This document shows positions 17,049 through 26,679 of a stretch of 64,000 nucleotides of DNA, piece after piece (the stretch's first letter is position 1; every line of letters starts with the position of its first letter). The position numbers and the translations under genes are program-made. The DNA is taken from positions 2,852,001-2,916,000 of the forward strand of contig NZ_CP042266.1 in NCBI RefSeq assembly GCF_007856155.1, read 5' to 3'. The DNA comes from Streptomyces qinzhouensis (GTDB taxonomy: Bacteria > Actinomycetota > Actinomycetes > Streptomycetales > Streptomycetaceae). The notes beneath the pieces are model-generated. The model saw only the letters and a list, made by a program, of their open reading frames with translations, was not told the DNA's origin and ran no database searches.

Positions 17049-18811
17049 CCCCGGCCCCCCTCGCCGGTCGCCGTACCGGATTCCCCTGCGTCGCGGTCCG
17101 CCGGGCCGGAGCCCGCGCCCGCGTCCGCCGCCCGCCCGGGGCCTTCGCGCATCGGGACCCGTACCCCCTTCTCCGCCGCAACCGTCTCCGCCGTCTCGTA
17201 TCCGGCGTCGACGTGCCGGATGACGCCCATCCCGGGGTCGTTGGTCAGCACTCGCCGGATCTTCTCCCCGGCCAGGGCCGTACCGTCGGCGACGGTGACC
17301 TGTCCGGCGTGGATGGAGCGTCCCATGCCGACGCCGCCGCCGTGGTGAAGGGAGACCCAGGACGCGCCGGAGGCCACATTGACCATGGCGTTCAGCAGCG
17401 GCCAGTCGGCGATGGCGTCGGAGCCGTCGAGCATCGCCTCGGTCTCTCGGTACGGGGAGGCCACCGAGCCGCAGTCGAGGTGATCGCGCCCGATGACGAC
17501 CGGCGCGGCCAGCTCCCCGCTCGCGACCATGTCGTTGAAGCGTTCACCGGCGCGGTCCCGCTCCCCGTACCCCAGCCAGCAGATCCGGGCCGGCAGCCCC
17601 TGGAAGCGGACGCGTTCGCCCGCGAGCCGGATCCACCGGGCGAGGGACTCGTTCTCCGGGAAGAGGTCGAGGACCGCCCGGTCGGTCTTGGCGATATCGG
17701 CGGGGTCGCCGGAGAGCGCGGCCCAGCGGAAGGGGCCCCTGCCCTCGCAGAACAGCGGCCGGATATAAGCCGGTACGAAGCCGGGGAAGGCGAACGCCCG
17801 GTCGTATCCGGCGAGTTTCGCCTCGCCCCGGATGGAGTTGCCGTAGTCGAAGACCTCGGCGCCCGCGTCCTGGAAGCCGACCATCGCCTCGACGTGCCGG
17901 GCCATGGACTGGCGGGCCCGGTCGGTGAATCCGGCCGGGTCCTTCGCGGCCGCCGTCGCCATATCGGCGAAGTCGACACCGGCGGGGAGATAGGCGAGGG
18001 GGTCGTGGGCGGAGGTCTGGTCGGTGACGATATCGACCGGGGCGCCCTCGGCGAGCAGCCTCGGCAGTATCTCGGCGGCGTTGCCGAGAAGCCCGATGGA
18101 GAGCGGGCGGCGGGCGTCGCGCGCTTCGACGGCGAGCCGCAGGGCGTGTGCGACGGAGTCGGCGCGGACATCGAGATAGCGGTGTTCGATCCGGCGTTCG
18201 ATGGCGCGTGGATCGCAGTCGATACAGATCGCGACGCCGTCGTTCATGGTGACGGCGAGCGGCTGGGCGCCGCCCATGCCGCCGAGTCCGGCGGTGAGGG
18301 TGATGGTCCCGGCGAGCGTGCCGCCGAAGCGTTTGGCGGCGACGGCGGCGAAGGTCTCGTAGGTGCCCTGGAGGATGCCCTGGGTGCCGATGTAGATCCA
18401 CGAGCCCGCGGTCATCTGGCCGTACATGGTGAGTCCGAGGGCTTCGAGGCGGCGGAACTCCTCCCAGTTGGCCCAGTCACCGACGAGGTTGGAGTTGGCG
18501 ATCAGGACCCGGGGGGCCCATTCGTGGGTCTGCATCACGCCGACCGGTCGGCCGGACTGGACGAGCATGGTCTCGTCGGCCTTGAGGGTGGTCAGGGTGC
18601 GGACCATGGCGTCGTAGGAGCGCCAGTCGCGGGCGGCCTTCCCGGTGCCGCCGTAGACGACGAGCCGGTCGGGGTGTTCGGCGACCTCGGGGTCCAGATT
18701 GTTCTGGAGCATGCGCAGGGCGGCCTCCTGCTGCCAGCCCCGGGTGGTCAGTTCCGTGCCGCGGGGGGCGCGAACGGGCCGGGGCCCGGGTCCGGGTGCG
18801 GCTCCTGACAT
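17045..18811 (-). CDS. hutU: Urocanate hydratase
   Basis: A 588-residue NAD-dependent urocanase, the second step of histidine breakdown (urocanate to imidazolonepropionate). The family body is clear: [66 protein letters not shown] with the active-site Cys, and [20 protein letters not shown] 18811 follows AGGAGG. The last 35 or so residues are a Gly/Ala/Asp-rich tail absent from standard urocanases, and may be an unstructured extension. It is the first gene of the operon; the histidase gene hutH is not in the window. An inverted repeat lies in its upstream region. Confidence 0.95.
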   Translation of the reverse strand: MSGAAPGPGPRPVRAPRGTELTTRGWQQEAALRMLQNNLDPEVAEHPDRLVVYGGTGKAARDWRSYDAMVRTLTTLKADETMLVQSGRPVGVMQTHEWAPRVLIANSNLVGDWANWEEFRRLEALGLTMYGQMTAGSWIYIGTQGILQGTYETFAAVAAKRFGGTLAGTITLTAGLGGMGGAQPLAVTMNDGVAICIDCDPRAIERRIEHRYLDVRADSVAHALRLAVEARDARRPLSIGLLGNAAEILPRLLAEGAPVDIVTDQTSAHDPLAYLPAGVDFADMATAAAKDPAGFTDRARQSMARHVEAMVGFQDAGAEVFDYGNSIRGEAKLAGYDRAFAFPGFVPAYIRPLFCEGRGPFRWAALSGDPADIAKTDRAVLDLFPENESLARWIRLAGERVRFQGLPARICWLGYGERDRAGERFNDMVASGELAAPVVIGRDHLDCGSVASPYRETEAMLDGSDAIADWPLLNAMVNVASGASWVSLHHGGGVGMGRSIHAGQVTVADGTALAGEKIRRVLTNDPGMGVIRHVDAGYETAETVAAEKGVRVPMREGPGRAADAGAGSGPADRDAGESGTATGEGGRG

Positions 18812-18894
18812 GGTGTGGCCTCCTGATTCCCGCTGGCGGTCCGGCGGTCCGGGCGGTGTCTGCGCCCGGGTTCCGCCACTCACCCCGACTCGAA

Positions 18895-18921
18895 CTATTC
18901 ACATCCTGATCCCATGAATAG
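18895..18921. promoter_or_regulatory. Inverted repeat between hutU and the decarboxylase gene
   Basis: CTATTCA and TGAATAG form a perfect 7-bp inverted repeat with a 13-bp spacer, 84 bases from the hutU start and 51 from the divergent start. It is AT-rich in a GC-rich setting and could be an operator or two back-to-back -10 regions. Confidence 0.5.
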
Positions 18922-18971
18922 GGCTAGTCAACACTCGCGTCCGGGCCGTACCGGATGGTTGGCTGGGCCAT

Positions 18972-20306
18972 ATGACTCTCGAAGGACATGAACGCGCCCG
19001 CCGCCGGGACGCGGCGGTGCGCGCCGCCGTTGAGCAGGGGCTGCTCGACGGGGACCAGCTGGTCGCCGCACTGCTCGACACCGCCGGAATACGTGCCTCC
19101 GCCGCTGCGCTGCGGGCCGCGTTCGCGGCCGTGACGGATGCGCCGGTGCTGCACGCCTTCGCCGTGAAGGCCGCGCCGCTCGTGCCCGTACTGACCCTGC
19201 TGCATGCCGAGGGCATCGGCGCGGAGGTGGCGAGCCCGGGTGAACTCGCCCTGGCCCGGGCGGCCGGGATCCCGCCGGAGCGGACCGTGCTGGACTCCCC
19301 CGCCAAGACCGTGGCCGAGCTGCGCGAGGCGCTGGCGCTGGGCATCGCGCTCAATGCCGACAACGCGCAGGAGGTGGCCCGGCTGGACGGTCTGGTGGCC
19401 GGGGCCACCGCCGTACCGCCGCTGGGTCTGCGGGTGAACGCACAGGTCGGCGGGGGCACCATCGGCGCGCTGTCGACGGCGACCGCGACCTCCAAATTCG
19501 GTTTCGCGCTGCGCGACGAGGGCGCGCGGAAGGCGCTCGTCGGGCTCTGCCTGGACCGGCCGTGGCTGACCCGGCTGCACACCCACTCCGGTTCGCAGGG
19601 CGTGCCGCTCGCCCGGATGGTGGCGGGCGTCCGGGAGGTGTACGAACTGGCCGAGGAGATCAACACGGCGGCCGGGCGGCAGCAGATCGACACCGTCGAC
19701 ATCGGCGGCGGGCTGCCGGTGAACTTCGGTTCGGACGAGGAGACGCCGTCGTACGAGGAGTACGCCCGGCTGCTGAAGGCGGAGGTCCCGGGGCTGCTGG
19801 ACGGGCGGTACGGGCTGGTCACCGAGTTCGGCCGGTCGCTGCTGGCCAAGCACGGGCTGATCCTGGCCCGGGTCGAGTACGCGAAGGTGTCCGGGGGCCG
19901 CCCGATCGCGCTGACCCACGCGGGGGTTCAGGTCGCCACCAGGACGGTGTACGACCCCGGCTCCTGGCCGCTGCGGATCGCCGCGTACGACGGCGCGGGC
20001 CTGCCGAAGACGGGTCCGGACGTGGTGCAGGACGTGGCGGGACCGGCGTGCTTCGCGGGCGATCTGCTGGCCCGGGAGCGGGCGCTGCCGCTGCTGGCGG
20101 CGGGTGACGTGGTCGCGGCGCTGGACACCGGCGCGTACTACTTCTCGAACCACTACGGCTACAACAGCCTGCCGCGGCCGGGGGTGTACGGCTTCCGGGA
20201 GACGGGTGCGGACGGGCAGGTGTCGTTCGCGACCGTACGGGAAGCCCAGACGGCGGCGGAGATCGTCGCGGAGTCGGGCGGCGCGCACCGGGACGCACTG
20301 CTGTAG
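18972..20306 (+). CDS. PLP-dependent fold-III decarboxylase (diaminopimelate decarboxylase-like)
   Basis: A 444-residue alanine-racemase-fold enzyme resembling diaminopimelate decarboxylase. HAFAVKAAPLVPVL near residue 61 carries the PLP lysine, HTHSGSQG near 200 and DIGGGLPVNF near 240 bind the cofactor, and a catalytic cysteine lies in PACFAGDLL. The terminal SNHYGYNSLPRP motif differs from housekeeping LysA. It may be a second lysA or an enzyme for another D-centred substrate. The gene is divergent from hutU with 160 bases between starts and has no lysine-pathway neighbours, so the substrate is open. Confidence 0.75.
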   Translation: MTLEGHERARRRDAAVRAAVEQGLLDGDQLVAALLDTAGIRASAAALRAAFAAVTDAPVLHAFAVKAAPLVPVLTLLHAEGIGAEVASPGELALARAAGIPPERTVLDSPAKTVAELREALALGIALNADNAQEVARLDGLVAGATAVPPLGLRVNAQVGGGTIGALSTATATSKFGFALRDEGARKALVGLCLDRPWLTRLHTHSGSQGVPLARMVAGVREVYELAEEINTAAGRQQIDTVDIGGGLPVNFGSDEETPSYEEYARLLKAEVPGLLDGRYGLVTEFGRSLLAKHGLILARVEYAKVSGGRPIALTHAGVQVATRTVYDPGSWPLRIAAYDGAGLPKTGPDVVQDVAGPACFAGDLLARERALPLLAAGDVVAALDTGAYYFSNHYGYNSLPRPGVYGFRETGADGQVSFATVREAQTAAEIVAESGGAHRDALL

Positions 20307-20457
20307 GCGGGCTCCCCGGGGGCGGGCACCCTACCGGTCCCCGGGCAAGTTCCGTTGGAAAATGCCACAACTACCGCCATGAGCCAACACGTTGCGTAGT
20401 CTTCTGGTCACTGTCGTGCCGTGGCGCGCGGACCCGCGCGCGGGGAGGAGACGACTG

Positions 20458-20847
20458 GTGGCGGCCGAGGAGAACGTACTCGACGAACTCAGACGGCTGA
20501 GACTGCGGATGCCCCAGCTCACGGGGGCCCTCGCGGCCGGTACCAACGGCCTGGTGCTCGGTGCCGACGCGGGGAACCCGGAGGGGGTGGCCGCACTGAC
20601 CGCCGCCGCGCTCGGGGTCTGTGTCCGGCTCACCGAGGCCGGTGGCCAGGGCAGATTCCAGGAGCTGCTGGTCCGCGGCGAGCGGGGGTACGTCGCCACC
20701 TACGCGGCGGGCTCGTCGGCGGTCCTGACCCTGCTGGCGGGGCCGCGCGTCAATATCGACCGCCTCCACCGGGAGGCCCGCCGCTCCGGCGCCCGCATCG
20801 GCGATCTGATCGACGGGCCCACGCGCCACCCGGGTCCGGGCTCATGA
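20458..20847 (+). CDS. Roadblock/LC7-domain protein
   Basis: A 129-residue protein with the roadblock fold: EENVLDELRRLRLRMPQLTGALAAGTNGLVLGADAG, then RGYVATYAAGSSAVLTLLAGPRVNI. Roadblock proteins regulate small Ras-like GTPases, but no GTPase or conservon partner lies next to it here, so it is an orphan. The start is GTG 20458 with GGGGAGGAG eight bases upstream; the longer frame lacks a site. A small CxxC protein follows in the same direction. Confidence 0.75.
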   Translation: MAAEENVLDELRRLRLRMPQLTGALAAGTNGLVLGADAGNPEGVAALTAAALGVCVRLTEAGGQGRFQELLVRGERGYVATYAAGSSAVLTLLAGPRVNIDRLHREARRSGARIGDLIDGPTRHPGPGS

Positions 20848-20875
20848 CGGTCCCCCGCCGCGGAAGGCGGCCCCG

Positions 20876-21085
20876 ATGACGGCGGGCGGCGGTCCGGCCG
20901 GCCGCCGCGCCGACTGGGTGGACCCCCGCTACGGCGAACTGGCGGAGCATGTGGACCGCGAGATCAGCCGCGCGTTCCGCCGCCAGGACCGGACACCGTG
21001 CTCCGCATGCGGGGCGCTGGGCGTGCACATCCTGCTGACGGAGGGCGTCCGGGGGCCGGTCTCGGTGCCGTGCCTGGCCTGCTGA
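20876..21085 (+). CDS. Small CxxC zinc-knuckle protein
   Basis: A 69-residue protein with TPCSACGALGVH near the middle and a terminal SVPCLAC, giving four Cys in two CxxC pairs for a probable zinc site. The rest is a helical segment (GELAEHVDREISRAFRRQ). It lies 28 bases after the roadblock gene, so the two are probably cotranscribed. Function unknown. Confidence 0.6.
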   Translation: MTAGGGPAGRRADWVDPRYGELAEHVDREISRAFRRQDRTPCSACGALGVHILLTEGVRGPVSVPCLAC

Positions 21086-21120
21086 TCCGGGCGCGCTCGG
21101 CCGGTGGCCGCCGGGCGCGC

Positions 21121-21702
21121 TCAGCGGTGCTTCGGGGCGGTGGGCCGGCGCCGGGCGCCGCCGGGGTACGCGTCGCCCGCGGCGATGCCCGTCGTACGGA
21201 AGCCCTTCACCCGCTTACCGGCCGGGCCCCGGTCCGTCCAGTCCGTCCGGACCCACAGCAGCGTCTCGGTATCGCGCTCCCGGCGGCCCAGCCAGAGCGC
21301 CTTCGCCCACAGCCCCGCGCCGACACCGGCCAGCAGCAGACCCAGCGCGCCGGGCAGTGCGAAGGAGCTGACGACCGCCGCGGCGAAGGCGCCGAGCAGC
21401 CACCAGCGCAGGGCCCGGCGGCGCAGCCTCAGCGTCACCGCGCGGTCCTGGAGCACATCGGAGCGCCCGGCGCGGGTCGCCGTGTCCGCGAAGTGGGTGT
21501 AGCGGCGGCGGCGGACGACGGAGGTGACCGCCAGGGCGACCAGGAACAGCGCGGCTCCGGACAGCAGCCCGATCCGGCGGCCCGTCAGCCCCGGCACCAG
21601 CGCGCCGACGGCCGCGCCGAGCAGCCCCAGCCACCACAGGGGCGCCGCCGCCGCCCGTACGACCACCGCCACTCGCGCCAGCGACTGCACTCCGCGCCCC
21701 AC
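21121..21702 (-). CDS. Membrane protein, unrecognised
   Basis: A 193-residue protein with about four membrane segments in two pairs: WWLGLLGAAVGALVPGL plus GLLSGAALFLVALAVTSVV, then WWLLGAFAAAVVSSFAL plus ALGLLLAGVGAGLWAKALWL. A basic cytoplasmic loop sits between the pairs and the C-terminal tail is soluble. It is convergent with the CxxC gene. I know of no named family. Confidence 0.65.
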   Translation of the reverse strand: MGRGVQSLARVAVVVRAAAAPLWWLGLLGAAVGALVPGLTGRRIGLLSGAALFLVALAVTSVVRRRRYTHFADTATRAGRSDVLQDRAVTLRLRRRALRWWLLGAFAAAVVSSFALPGALGLLLAGVGAGLWAKALWLGRRERDTETLLWVRTDWTDRGPAGKRVKGFRTTGIAAGDAYPGGARRRPTAPKHR

Positions 21703-21821
21703 TCCGTACCCCTTCCACCGCCGTGCCTCTGCCGTTGCTCTGCGGGGAGGTTAGCGGCGGTTTCTGAGCGCCGCCTGAGAACAGCGCTTTACCCCTTCTG
21801 TCCGGCCCTCTTCTGTCCGGC

Positions 21822-22658
21822 CTACTCGACGAAGAGGCCGCGGGCCGCCGCCCCGGAGTCGAACTCCTCCAGCCGCGCCTGGGCGTCCGGCAGCTCGTCG
21901 CACATCGCCTCCAGCAGCACCCGGCCGAGCAGCATGGGGGCGCAGGCGGTGTCGAAGGAGAGACCGGTGCCCACGGCGGCGGGGATCAGTACCTCGCTGA
22001 CCGCGGCGACCGGCGCGAAGGCGGAGTCCGCGACGGTGACGACGGTCAGCCCGGCGGCCCGGGCGTGCCGCAGGGCGTCCACCACCTCCCGGGGGTGGCG
22101 GGGCAGCGCGAAGCAGAGCAGGGTGGTGGCGCCCGCGCGGCGGGCGTGGTCGATCCGGTCGGTGAGCAGCGAACCGCCCTCGTCGAGGAGGCGGACATCG
22201 GGGTGGACCTTGGCCGCGAAGTACGCGAAGCCGCGGGCCTGTGCGGCGGCGGCCCGCAGGCCGAGTACGGGCAGCGGGCGGGAGGCCGCGAGGAGCCGGG
22301 CGGCGCGGAGCACGGGCGCCGGGTCGGCGAGCAGTTCGCCGAGGTGCCGCAGATTCTCGATCTCGGCGCGGACCGCCTGCTGGTACTCGTTGAGGTCGTC
22401 CCCGGCGGGCCCGGGGCCGGGCGGGACGACCTCCCGCAGATACTTGCGCAGTGCGGGGTAGCCGTCGAAGCCGAGCGCGACGGCGAACCGGGTGACGGAC
22501 GGCTGGCTGACCCCGGCGACCTCGGCCAGCTCCACACTGGACAGGAAGGGCACATCGGCGGCGCGGCGGACCATGCTGTGGGCGATCCGCCGCTGGGTGG
22601 GGGTGAGCCGGTGCCCCTCGAAGAGCTGCTGCAACCGCGCGGCGGGGCTGTCCGTCAT
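21822..22658 (-). CDS. RpiR/MurR-family transcriptional regulator
   Basis: A 278-residue regulator: an N-terminal helix-turn-helix (LTPTQRRIAHSMV, SSVELAEVAGVSQPSVTRFAVALGFDGYPALRKYL) followed by a SIS sugar-isomerase domain (residues about 115-250, LPVLGLRAAAAQARGFAYF). SIS domains in this family bind phosphosugars, but actinomycete members often regulate amino-acid or histidine catabolism. No sugar genes are adjacent; the hut operon and decarboxylase lie 3 kb away, so a role there is only a possibility. Confidence 0.85.
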   Translation of the reverse strand: MTDSPAARLQQLFEGHRLTPTQRRIAHSMVRRAADVPFLSSVELAEVAGVSQPSVTRFAVALGFDGYPALRKYLREVVPPGPGPAGDDLNEYQQAVRAEIENLRHLGELLADPAPVLRAARLLAASRPLPVLGLRAAAAQARGFAYFAAKVHPDVRLLDEGGSLLTDRIDHARRAGATTLLCFALPRHPREVVDALRHARAAGLTVVTVADSAFAPVAAVSEVLIPAAVGTGLSFDTACAPMLLGRVLLEAMCDELPDAQARLEEFDSGAAARGLFVE

Positions 22659-22908
22659 GCCGTGGTCCTCGTCTTCCGCTCGTCTCCTGGCGCGCGGACC
22701 GTCCCGGTGCCCGCCGCCGCAGTCACATCATGGGCCGCCGGGCGCCGCCGGCGGTGCCGTACGCCGGGATACGGGCTCCCGCTATTCAGCCACACCCCAC
22801 TCTGCATGACTATATGCAGCAGTCCTCGGGGGCCTTCCGGGCAGCCCGCCCGGAAAACGGGGGCTACCCCCACTGACGGGGGTGGCGCGGGACCGTAGCG
22901 TGGTGGGC

Positions 22909-23346
22909 ATGGAAGCCCGCGACCCAGAGCTGAAGAGAGAACTCGACGCGACGTTGCACGCGCGCCGCGAACTGGGCGAGGAGTACGAGTCCGCGCTCGT
23001 CGACTCCTTCCTGGAGAAGGTGGAGCAGCGTGTGGACGGCACGGTGGACCGGCGCGTCCGCAGACAGCTGGCGGAACAGCAGATGGTCGTGGCGCGCGGT
23101 GCCCGCCCTCAGCAGCCGGTCGACTCGAATTTCGGTGAGCGGTTCGGCTTCGGCATCATCTCGATGATCCTGGCGGTACCGCTGACGGCGATCGGCGTGG
23201 TCAATGCCGGGTTCAAGGGCCTGGTAGTGGCCTGGCTGGGCATTGTCGGGGTGAACTTCGTCCATGCGGCCCGGGGCTTCCCGTGGCTCCACCGGTCCCG
23301 GGCGGGCCGGGGCAAAGCCGGTGCGGGCTCCGGCTGGGAGGACTGA
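22909..23346 (+). CDS. Small membrane protein with N-terminal coiled region
   Basis: A 145-residue protein. Residues 1-65 are charged and helical (ELKRELDATLHARRELGEEY, FLEKVEQRVDGTVDRRVRRQ), and residues about 82-120 form two close membrane helices (FGIISMILAVPLTAIGVV, GLVVAWLGIVGVNFV). The tail is basic. ATG 22909 is preceded by GGTGGG. Homologues of this layout are common in Streptomyces as uncharacterised integral membrane proteins; the role is unknown. Confidence 0.65.
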   Translation: MEARDPELKRELDATLHARRELGEEYESALVDSFLEKVEQRVDGTVDRRVRRQLAEQQMVVARGARPQQPVDSNFGERFGFGIISMILAVPLTAIGVVNAGFKGLVVAWLGIVGVNFVHAARGFPWLHRSRAGRGKAGAGSGWED

Positions 23347-23864
23347 CCGGCACCCGCCCCCGCACTTCGGGTATGAGCGCCGCGCTGCCGGACACCGTTC
23401 GATGGAGGGCGGTACGGGAGTACGCGGGGGCCGCCGCACACCCCGGGCCGCCTGCCCGGGGGCGGGACGACGGCGGTCCCCGCGTAGGACGCGGCCGGAC
23501 CGAGCCGTCACCGGCCGGTCACCGCCGCGTCTGGCGTCTACGGGTCCGGGAGCCGCTCCGGAGAATCCAAGACGCCGGCTGAGCATCGGCGGGGCCTGCC
23601 TGGCCAGAGGCCCCGTGCCGACGGCTCCACTCTTCCCGATGCGTGTTAACCAAGTGCTGCGGTGGTGTGAAAGCCGTGTTCCAGCCCTGTGAACCGGCCC
23701 GGTGAAGCCCCGGGGGCGGCCGGAACCGGGCACAGGCACAGGCCCCGGGCACGACCCCACGACCCGAACCCAAACCCGGACCCAGCCCCGCCCCAGCCCC
23801 GCCCCGAACCCGGCCCCCGCCCCGGACCCGGTTGTGGAGCTACCCCTTCCGCTGCTCCCTCCGG
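23347..23864. other. Intergenic stretch, low-complexity
   Basis: 518 bases between two convergent genes. No frame looks real. The part at about 23750-23835 is C-rich low-complexity sequence built of repeated CCCGAACCC/CCAGCCCCGCC units, probably a slippage product. I see no RNA gene. Confidence 0.5.
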
Positions 23865-25265
23865 CTACTTCCCGCCGTCGGCGAGGAAGGAGAGCAGGTC
23901 CTGGCGGCTGACGACCCCCGTGGGCTTCCCTTCAACCAGGACGATCGCCGCGTCCGCCGCGCTGACGGCGTCGCCCAGGACGGCCATCAGATCCGATACC
24001 GGCTCACCGGAGCCGACCTGCGGCAGCGGAGCGCTCATATGCTTCTCCAGCGGGTCGCTGAGGGCGGCCCGCCCGGTGTAGAGGGCGCCCAGCAGTTCCC
24101 GCTCCACCACCGAGCCGATGACCTCGGCGGCCATCACATCCGGGTGCCCGGCGCCCGGCTTGACGATGGGCATCTGGGAGACCCCGTACTCCCGCAGCAC
24201 CTCGATCGCCTCGCCGACGGTCTCCTCCGGGTGCATATGGACCAGGCTGGGGATCTTCCCGCCCTCCTTGTGACGCAGGACGTCGCCGACGGAGGCGGCG
24301 GGCCCGGCCTCCTCCAGAAAGCCGTAGTCGGCCATCCACTCGTCGTTGAAGATCTTCGACAGATAGCCGCGTCCGCTGTCGGGCAGCAGGACGACCACCA
24401 CATCGTCCGGGCCGAGCCGCTCGGCGACCCGCAGCGCCGCGACGACCGCCATCCCGCAGGAGCCGCCGACCAGCAGTCCCTCCTCCTTGGCGAGGCGGCG
24501 GGTCATCTGGAAGGAGTCCTTGTCGGAGACGGCGACGATCTCGTCCGTCACGGTCGCGTCGTAGGCGGTCGGCCAGAAGTCCTCACCGACGCCCTCGACG
24601 AGATACGGACGGCCCGATCCGCCGCTGTAGACCGAGCCCTCGGGGTCGGCGCCCACGATCCGGACCCGGTCCTCGCTGATCTCCTTGAGATAGCGGCCGG
24701 TGCCGGAGATCGTTCCGCCGGTGCCGACACCCGCGACAAAATGGGTGATCTTTCCCTCGGTCTGTTCCCAGAGTTCGGGACCGGTGGTCTCGTAGTGCGA
24801 ACGGGGGTTGTTGGGATTGGAGTACTGGTCGGGCTTCCAGGCCCCGGGGGTCTCCCGGACCAGCCGGTCGGAGACGTTGTAATACGAATCCGGGTGCTCC
24901 GGGTCGACGGCGGTGGGGCAGACCACGACCTCGGCGCCATAGGCCCGCAGTACGTTGATCTTGTCGGTGGACACCTTGTCCGGGCAGACGAAGATGCACT
25001 TGTAGCCCTTCTGCTGGGCCACGATCGCCAGGCCGACCCCGGTGTTTCCGCTGGTCGGCTCCACGATCGTGCCCCCCGGGCGGAGGGCGCCGCTCTTCTC
25101 CGCCGCTTCGATCATGCGCAGGGCGATCCGGTCCTTGACCGAGCCGCCGGGGTTGAAGTACTCGACCTTGGCCAGGACGGTCGCCTGAATGCCCTCGGTC
25201 ACGCTGTTCAGCTTCACCAGCGGGGTGTTGCCGACCAGGCTGATCATCGAGTTGTGAAAGCGCAC
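23865..25265 (-). CDS. Cystathionine beta-synthase
   Basis: A 466-residue PLP enzyme that joins serine and homocysteine in reverse transsulfuration. The catalytic domain shows NPGGSVKDRIALRM near residue 38 (PLP lysine), EPTSGNTGVGLAI near 66, and GVGTGGTISGTGRYLKE near 175. Two C-terminal CBS repeats follow (VGEAIEVLREYGVSQMPIVK; ...VLVEGKPTGVVSRQDLLSFL), which sense adenosyl ligands in homologues. It therefore looks like full-length CBS, not plain CysK. GTG 25265 with GGAG seven bases upstream is the preferred start. The heme-binding N-terminus of animal CBS is absent, as usual in bacteria. Confidence 0.9.
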   Translation of the reverse strand: MRFHNSMISLVGNTPLVKLNSVTEGIQATVLAKVEYFNPGGSVKDRIALRMIEAAEKSGALRPGGTIVEPTSGNTGVGLAIVAQQKGYKCIFVCPDKVSTDKINVLRAYGAEVVVCPTAVDPEHPDSYYNVSDRLVRETPGAWKPDQYSNPNNPRSHYETTGPELWEQTEGKITHFVAGVGTGGTISGTGRYLKEISEDRVRIVGADPEGSVYSGGSGRPYLVEGVGEDFWPTAYDATVTDEIVAVSDKDSFQMTRRLAKEEGLLVGGSCGMAVVAALRVAERLGPDDVVVVLLPDSGRGYLSKIFNDEWMADYGFLEEAGPAASVGDVLRHKEGGKIPSLVHMHPEETVGEAIEVLREYGVSQMPIVKPGAGHPDVMAAEVIGSVVERELLGALYTGRAALSDPLEKHMSAPLPQVGSGEPVSDLMAVLGDAVSAADAAIVLVEGKPTGVVSRQDLLSFLADGGK

Positions 25266-25388
25266 AATTGTTCTCCGGGGTCTCCGACTGAGGGGTGCTA
25301 GAGGGTGCGCTAAAGCGTATGCGGACACGACCGTGATTGGGCGGTGCCGGTTACCGGGCAGTTAGCTCTTGACGACAGGAGGTGGGCG

Positions 25389-26453
25389 GTGTCGGGAGCG
25401 AGAGTGGCACGGCGGATCGCCGCGGGCGCGGCCTACGGCGGTGGCGGCGTCGGCCTGGTCGGTGTCGCGGCGGTGGGTGTGCTGCTGGCGGAGGTGCAAC
25501 TGGCGAAGCGCTCGGTCCTCGGCGGTATCGCCCCGCTGCCGCCGCGCGGCGACGGTCTGTACGGACTGGCCTTCGGCCGCTCCCAGCCGCTCTTCCTCGG
25601 GCTGCTCGGCGATTCCACGGCGGCCGGGCAGGGGGTGCGCCGGGCCGGCCAGACCCCGGCGGCGCTGCTGGCGTCCGGACTGGCCGCGGTCGCCGAGCGG
25701 CCGGTGGATGTGGTCAACGTCGCCCTTCCGGGGGCCCGCTCCGACGATCTCGACCGCCAGGTGAAGCTGCTGCTGTCGGACACCTCCCGGCTGCCCGACG
25801 TCTGCGTGATCATGATCGGGGCGAACGATGTCACCCACCGGATGCCGCCGACGGAGTCCGTCCGGCATCTCGCCGCGGCGGTCCGGCGGCTCCGTACGGC
25901 GGGTGCGGAGGTGGTCGTCGGCACCTGTCCCGATCTGGGCACCATCGAGCCGGTGTACCAGCCGCTGCGCTGGCTGGCCCGCCGGGTCTCGCGCCAGCTG
26001 GCGGCCGCCCAGACGATCGTGACGGTCGAGCAGGGCGGCCGGACGGTATCGCTGGGGGATCTGCTGGGACCGGAGTTCGCGGCGAATCCGCGCGAGATGT
26101 TCTCCATCGACAACTACCACCCCTCGGCGGAGGGGTACGCGACGGCGGCCATGGCGATGCTCCCCACCCTCTGCGCGTCCCTCGGGCTCTGGCCGGAGGC
26201 GGACCGGCCGGACGCGTCGCGGGACGAGAGCGTGCTCCCGGTCGCCCAGGCGGCGGCCACCGCGGCGAAGGAGGCGGGCACGGAGGTCACCCCGTCCCGC
26301 GCCCCCTGGGCCCTCCTCAAACACCGTCGCCGCCGTCGCCTCCCGGCGGAACCGCCCGCCGAGCCCCCGGCCGGGACGCCCGGGGAGGCGCCCGGGGACG
26401 CCCGCTCCAAGCCGGAGGCGCACCGGGCGCGTTTCCGGGCGCATCGCGGCTGA
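25389..26453 (+). CDS. SGNH/GDSL hydrolase, membrane-anchored
   Basis: A 354-residue esterase/lipase-type hydrolase. An N-terminal hydrophobic segment (GGGVGLVGVAAVGVLLAEVQL) is an uncleaved membrane anchor. The SGNH blocks follow: LGDSTAAGQGV with the nucleophile Ser near residue 83, the oxyanion Gly region NVALPGARSDDL, GANDVTH near 142, and DNYHPSAEGY near 240 with catalytic Asp and His. The C-terminal 80 residues are Pro/Ala/Arg-rich. GTG 25389 follows AGGAGG. It is divergent from the CBS gene. The substrate is unknown; cell-envelope lipids are likely for such anchored members. Confidence 0.85.
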   Translation: MSGARVARRIAAGAAYGGGGVGLVGVAAVGVLLAEVQLAKRSVLGGIAPLPPRGDGLYGLAFGRSQPLFLGLLGDSTAAGQGVRRAGQTPAALLASGLAAVAERPVDVVNVALPGARSDDLDRQVKLLLSDTSRLPDVCVIMIGANDVTHRMPPTESVRHLAAAVRRLRTAGAEVVVGTCPDLGTIEPVYQPLRWLARRVSRQLAAAQTIVTVEQGGRTVSLGDLLGPEFAANPREMFSIDNYHPSAEGYATAAMAMLPTLCASLGLWPEADRPDASRDESVLPVAQAAATAAKEAGTEVTPSRAPWALLKHRRRRRLPAEPPAEPPAGTPGEAPGDARSKPEAHRARFRAHRG

Positions 26454-26679
26454 AAGCGCCCTTTCCCTGGGAAATAGCCGGGAAAGGGCCGGGAAGGGCG
26501 AGCTCCGCGGCAATCCACCGGCGTACTGATCACGCCGCTCGTGGCGGGAAATACGGTTCCGGCCGACGACTTTCTGTGCAGCATTCCCTATCACCGCGTA
26601 ATCGCGGGCGCCAGGACCCGGCCGCGAGTAACGATGACCTCCGATTGGCCCGTACAACTACCTCCGGAGGAATCCCCCC

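Noticed and set aside
14110..17348. Long plus-strand open frames opposite hutI, hutF and hutU
   Set aside because: They are antisense shadows of the hut genes with low-complexity composition and no ribosome sites.
23382..23582. A possible small gene after the membrane protein at 22909
   Set aside because: The frame has random high-GC composition, no ribosome site and no recognisable motif.
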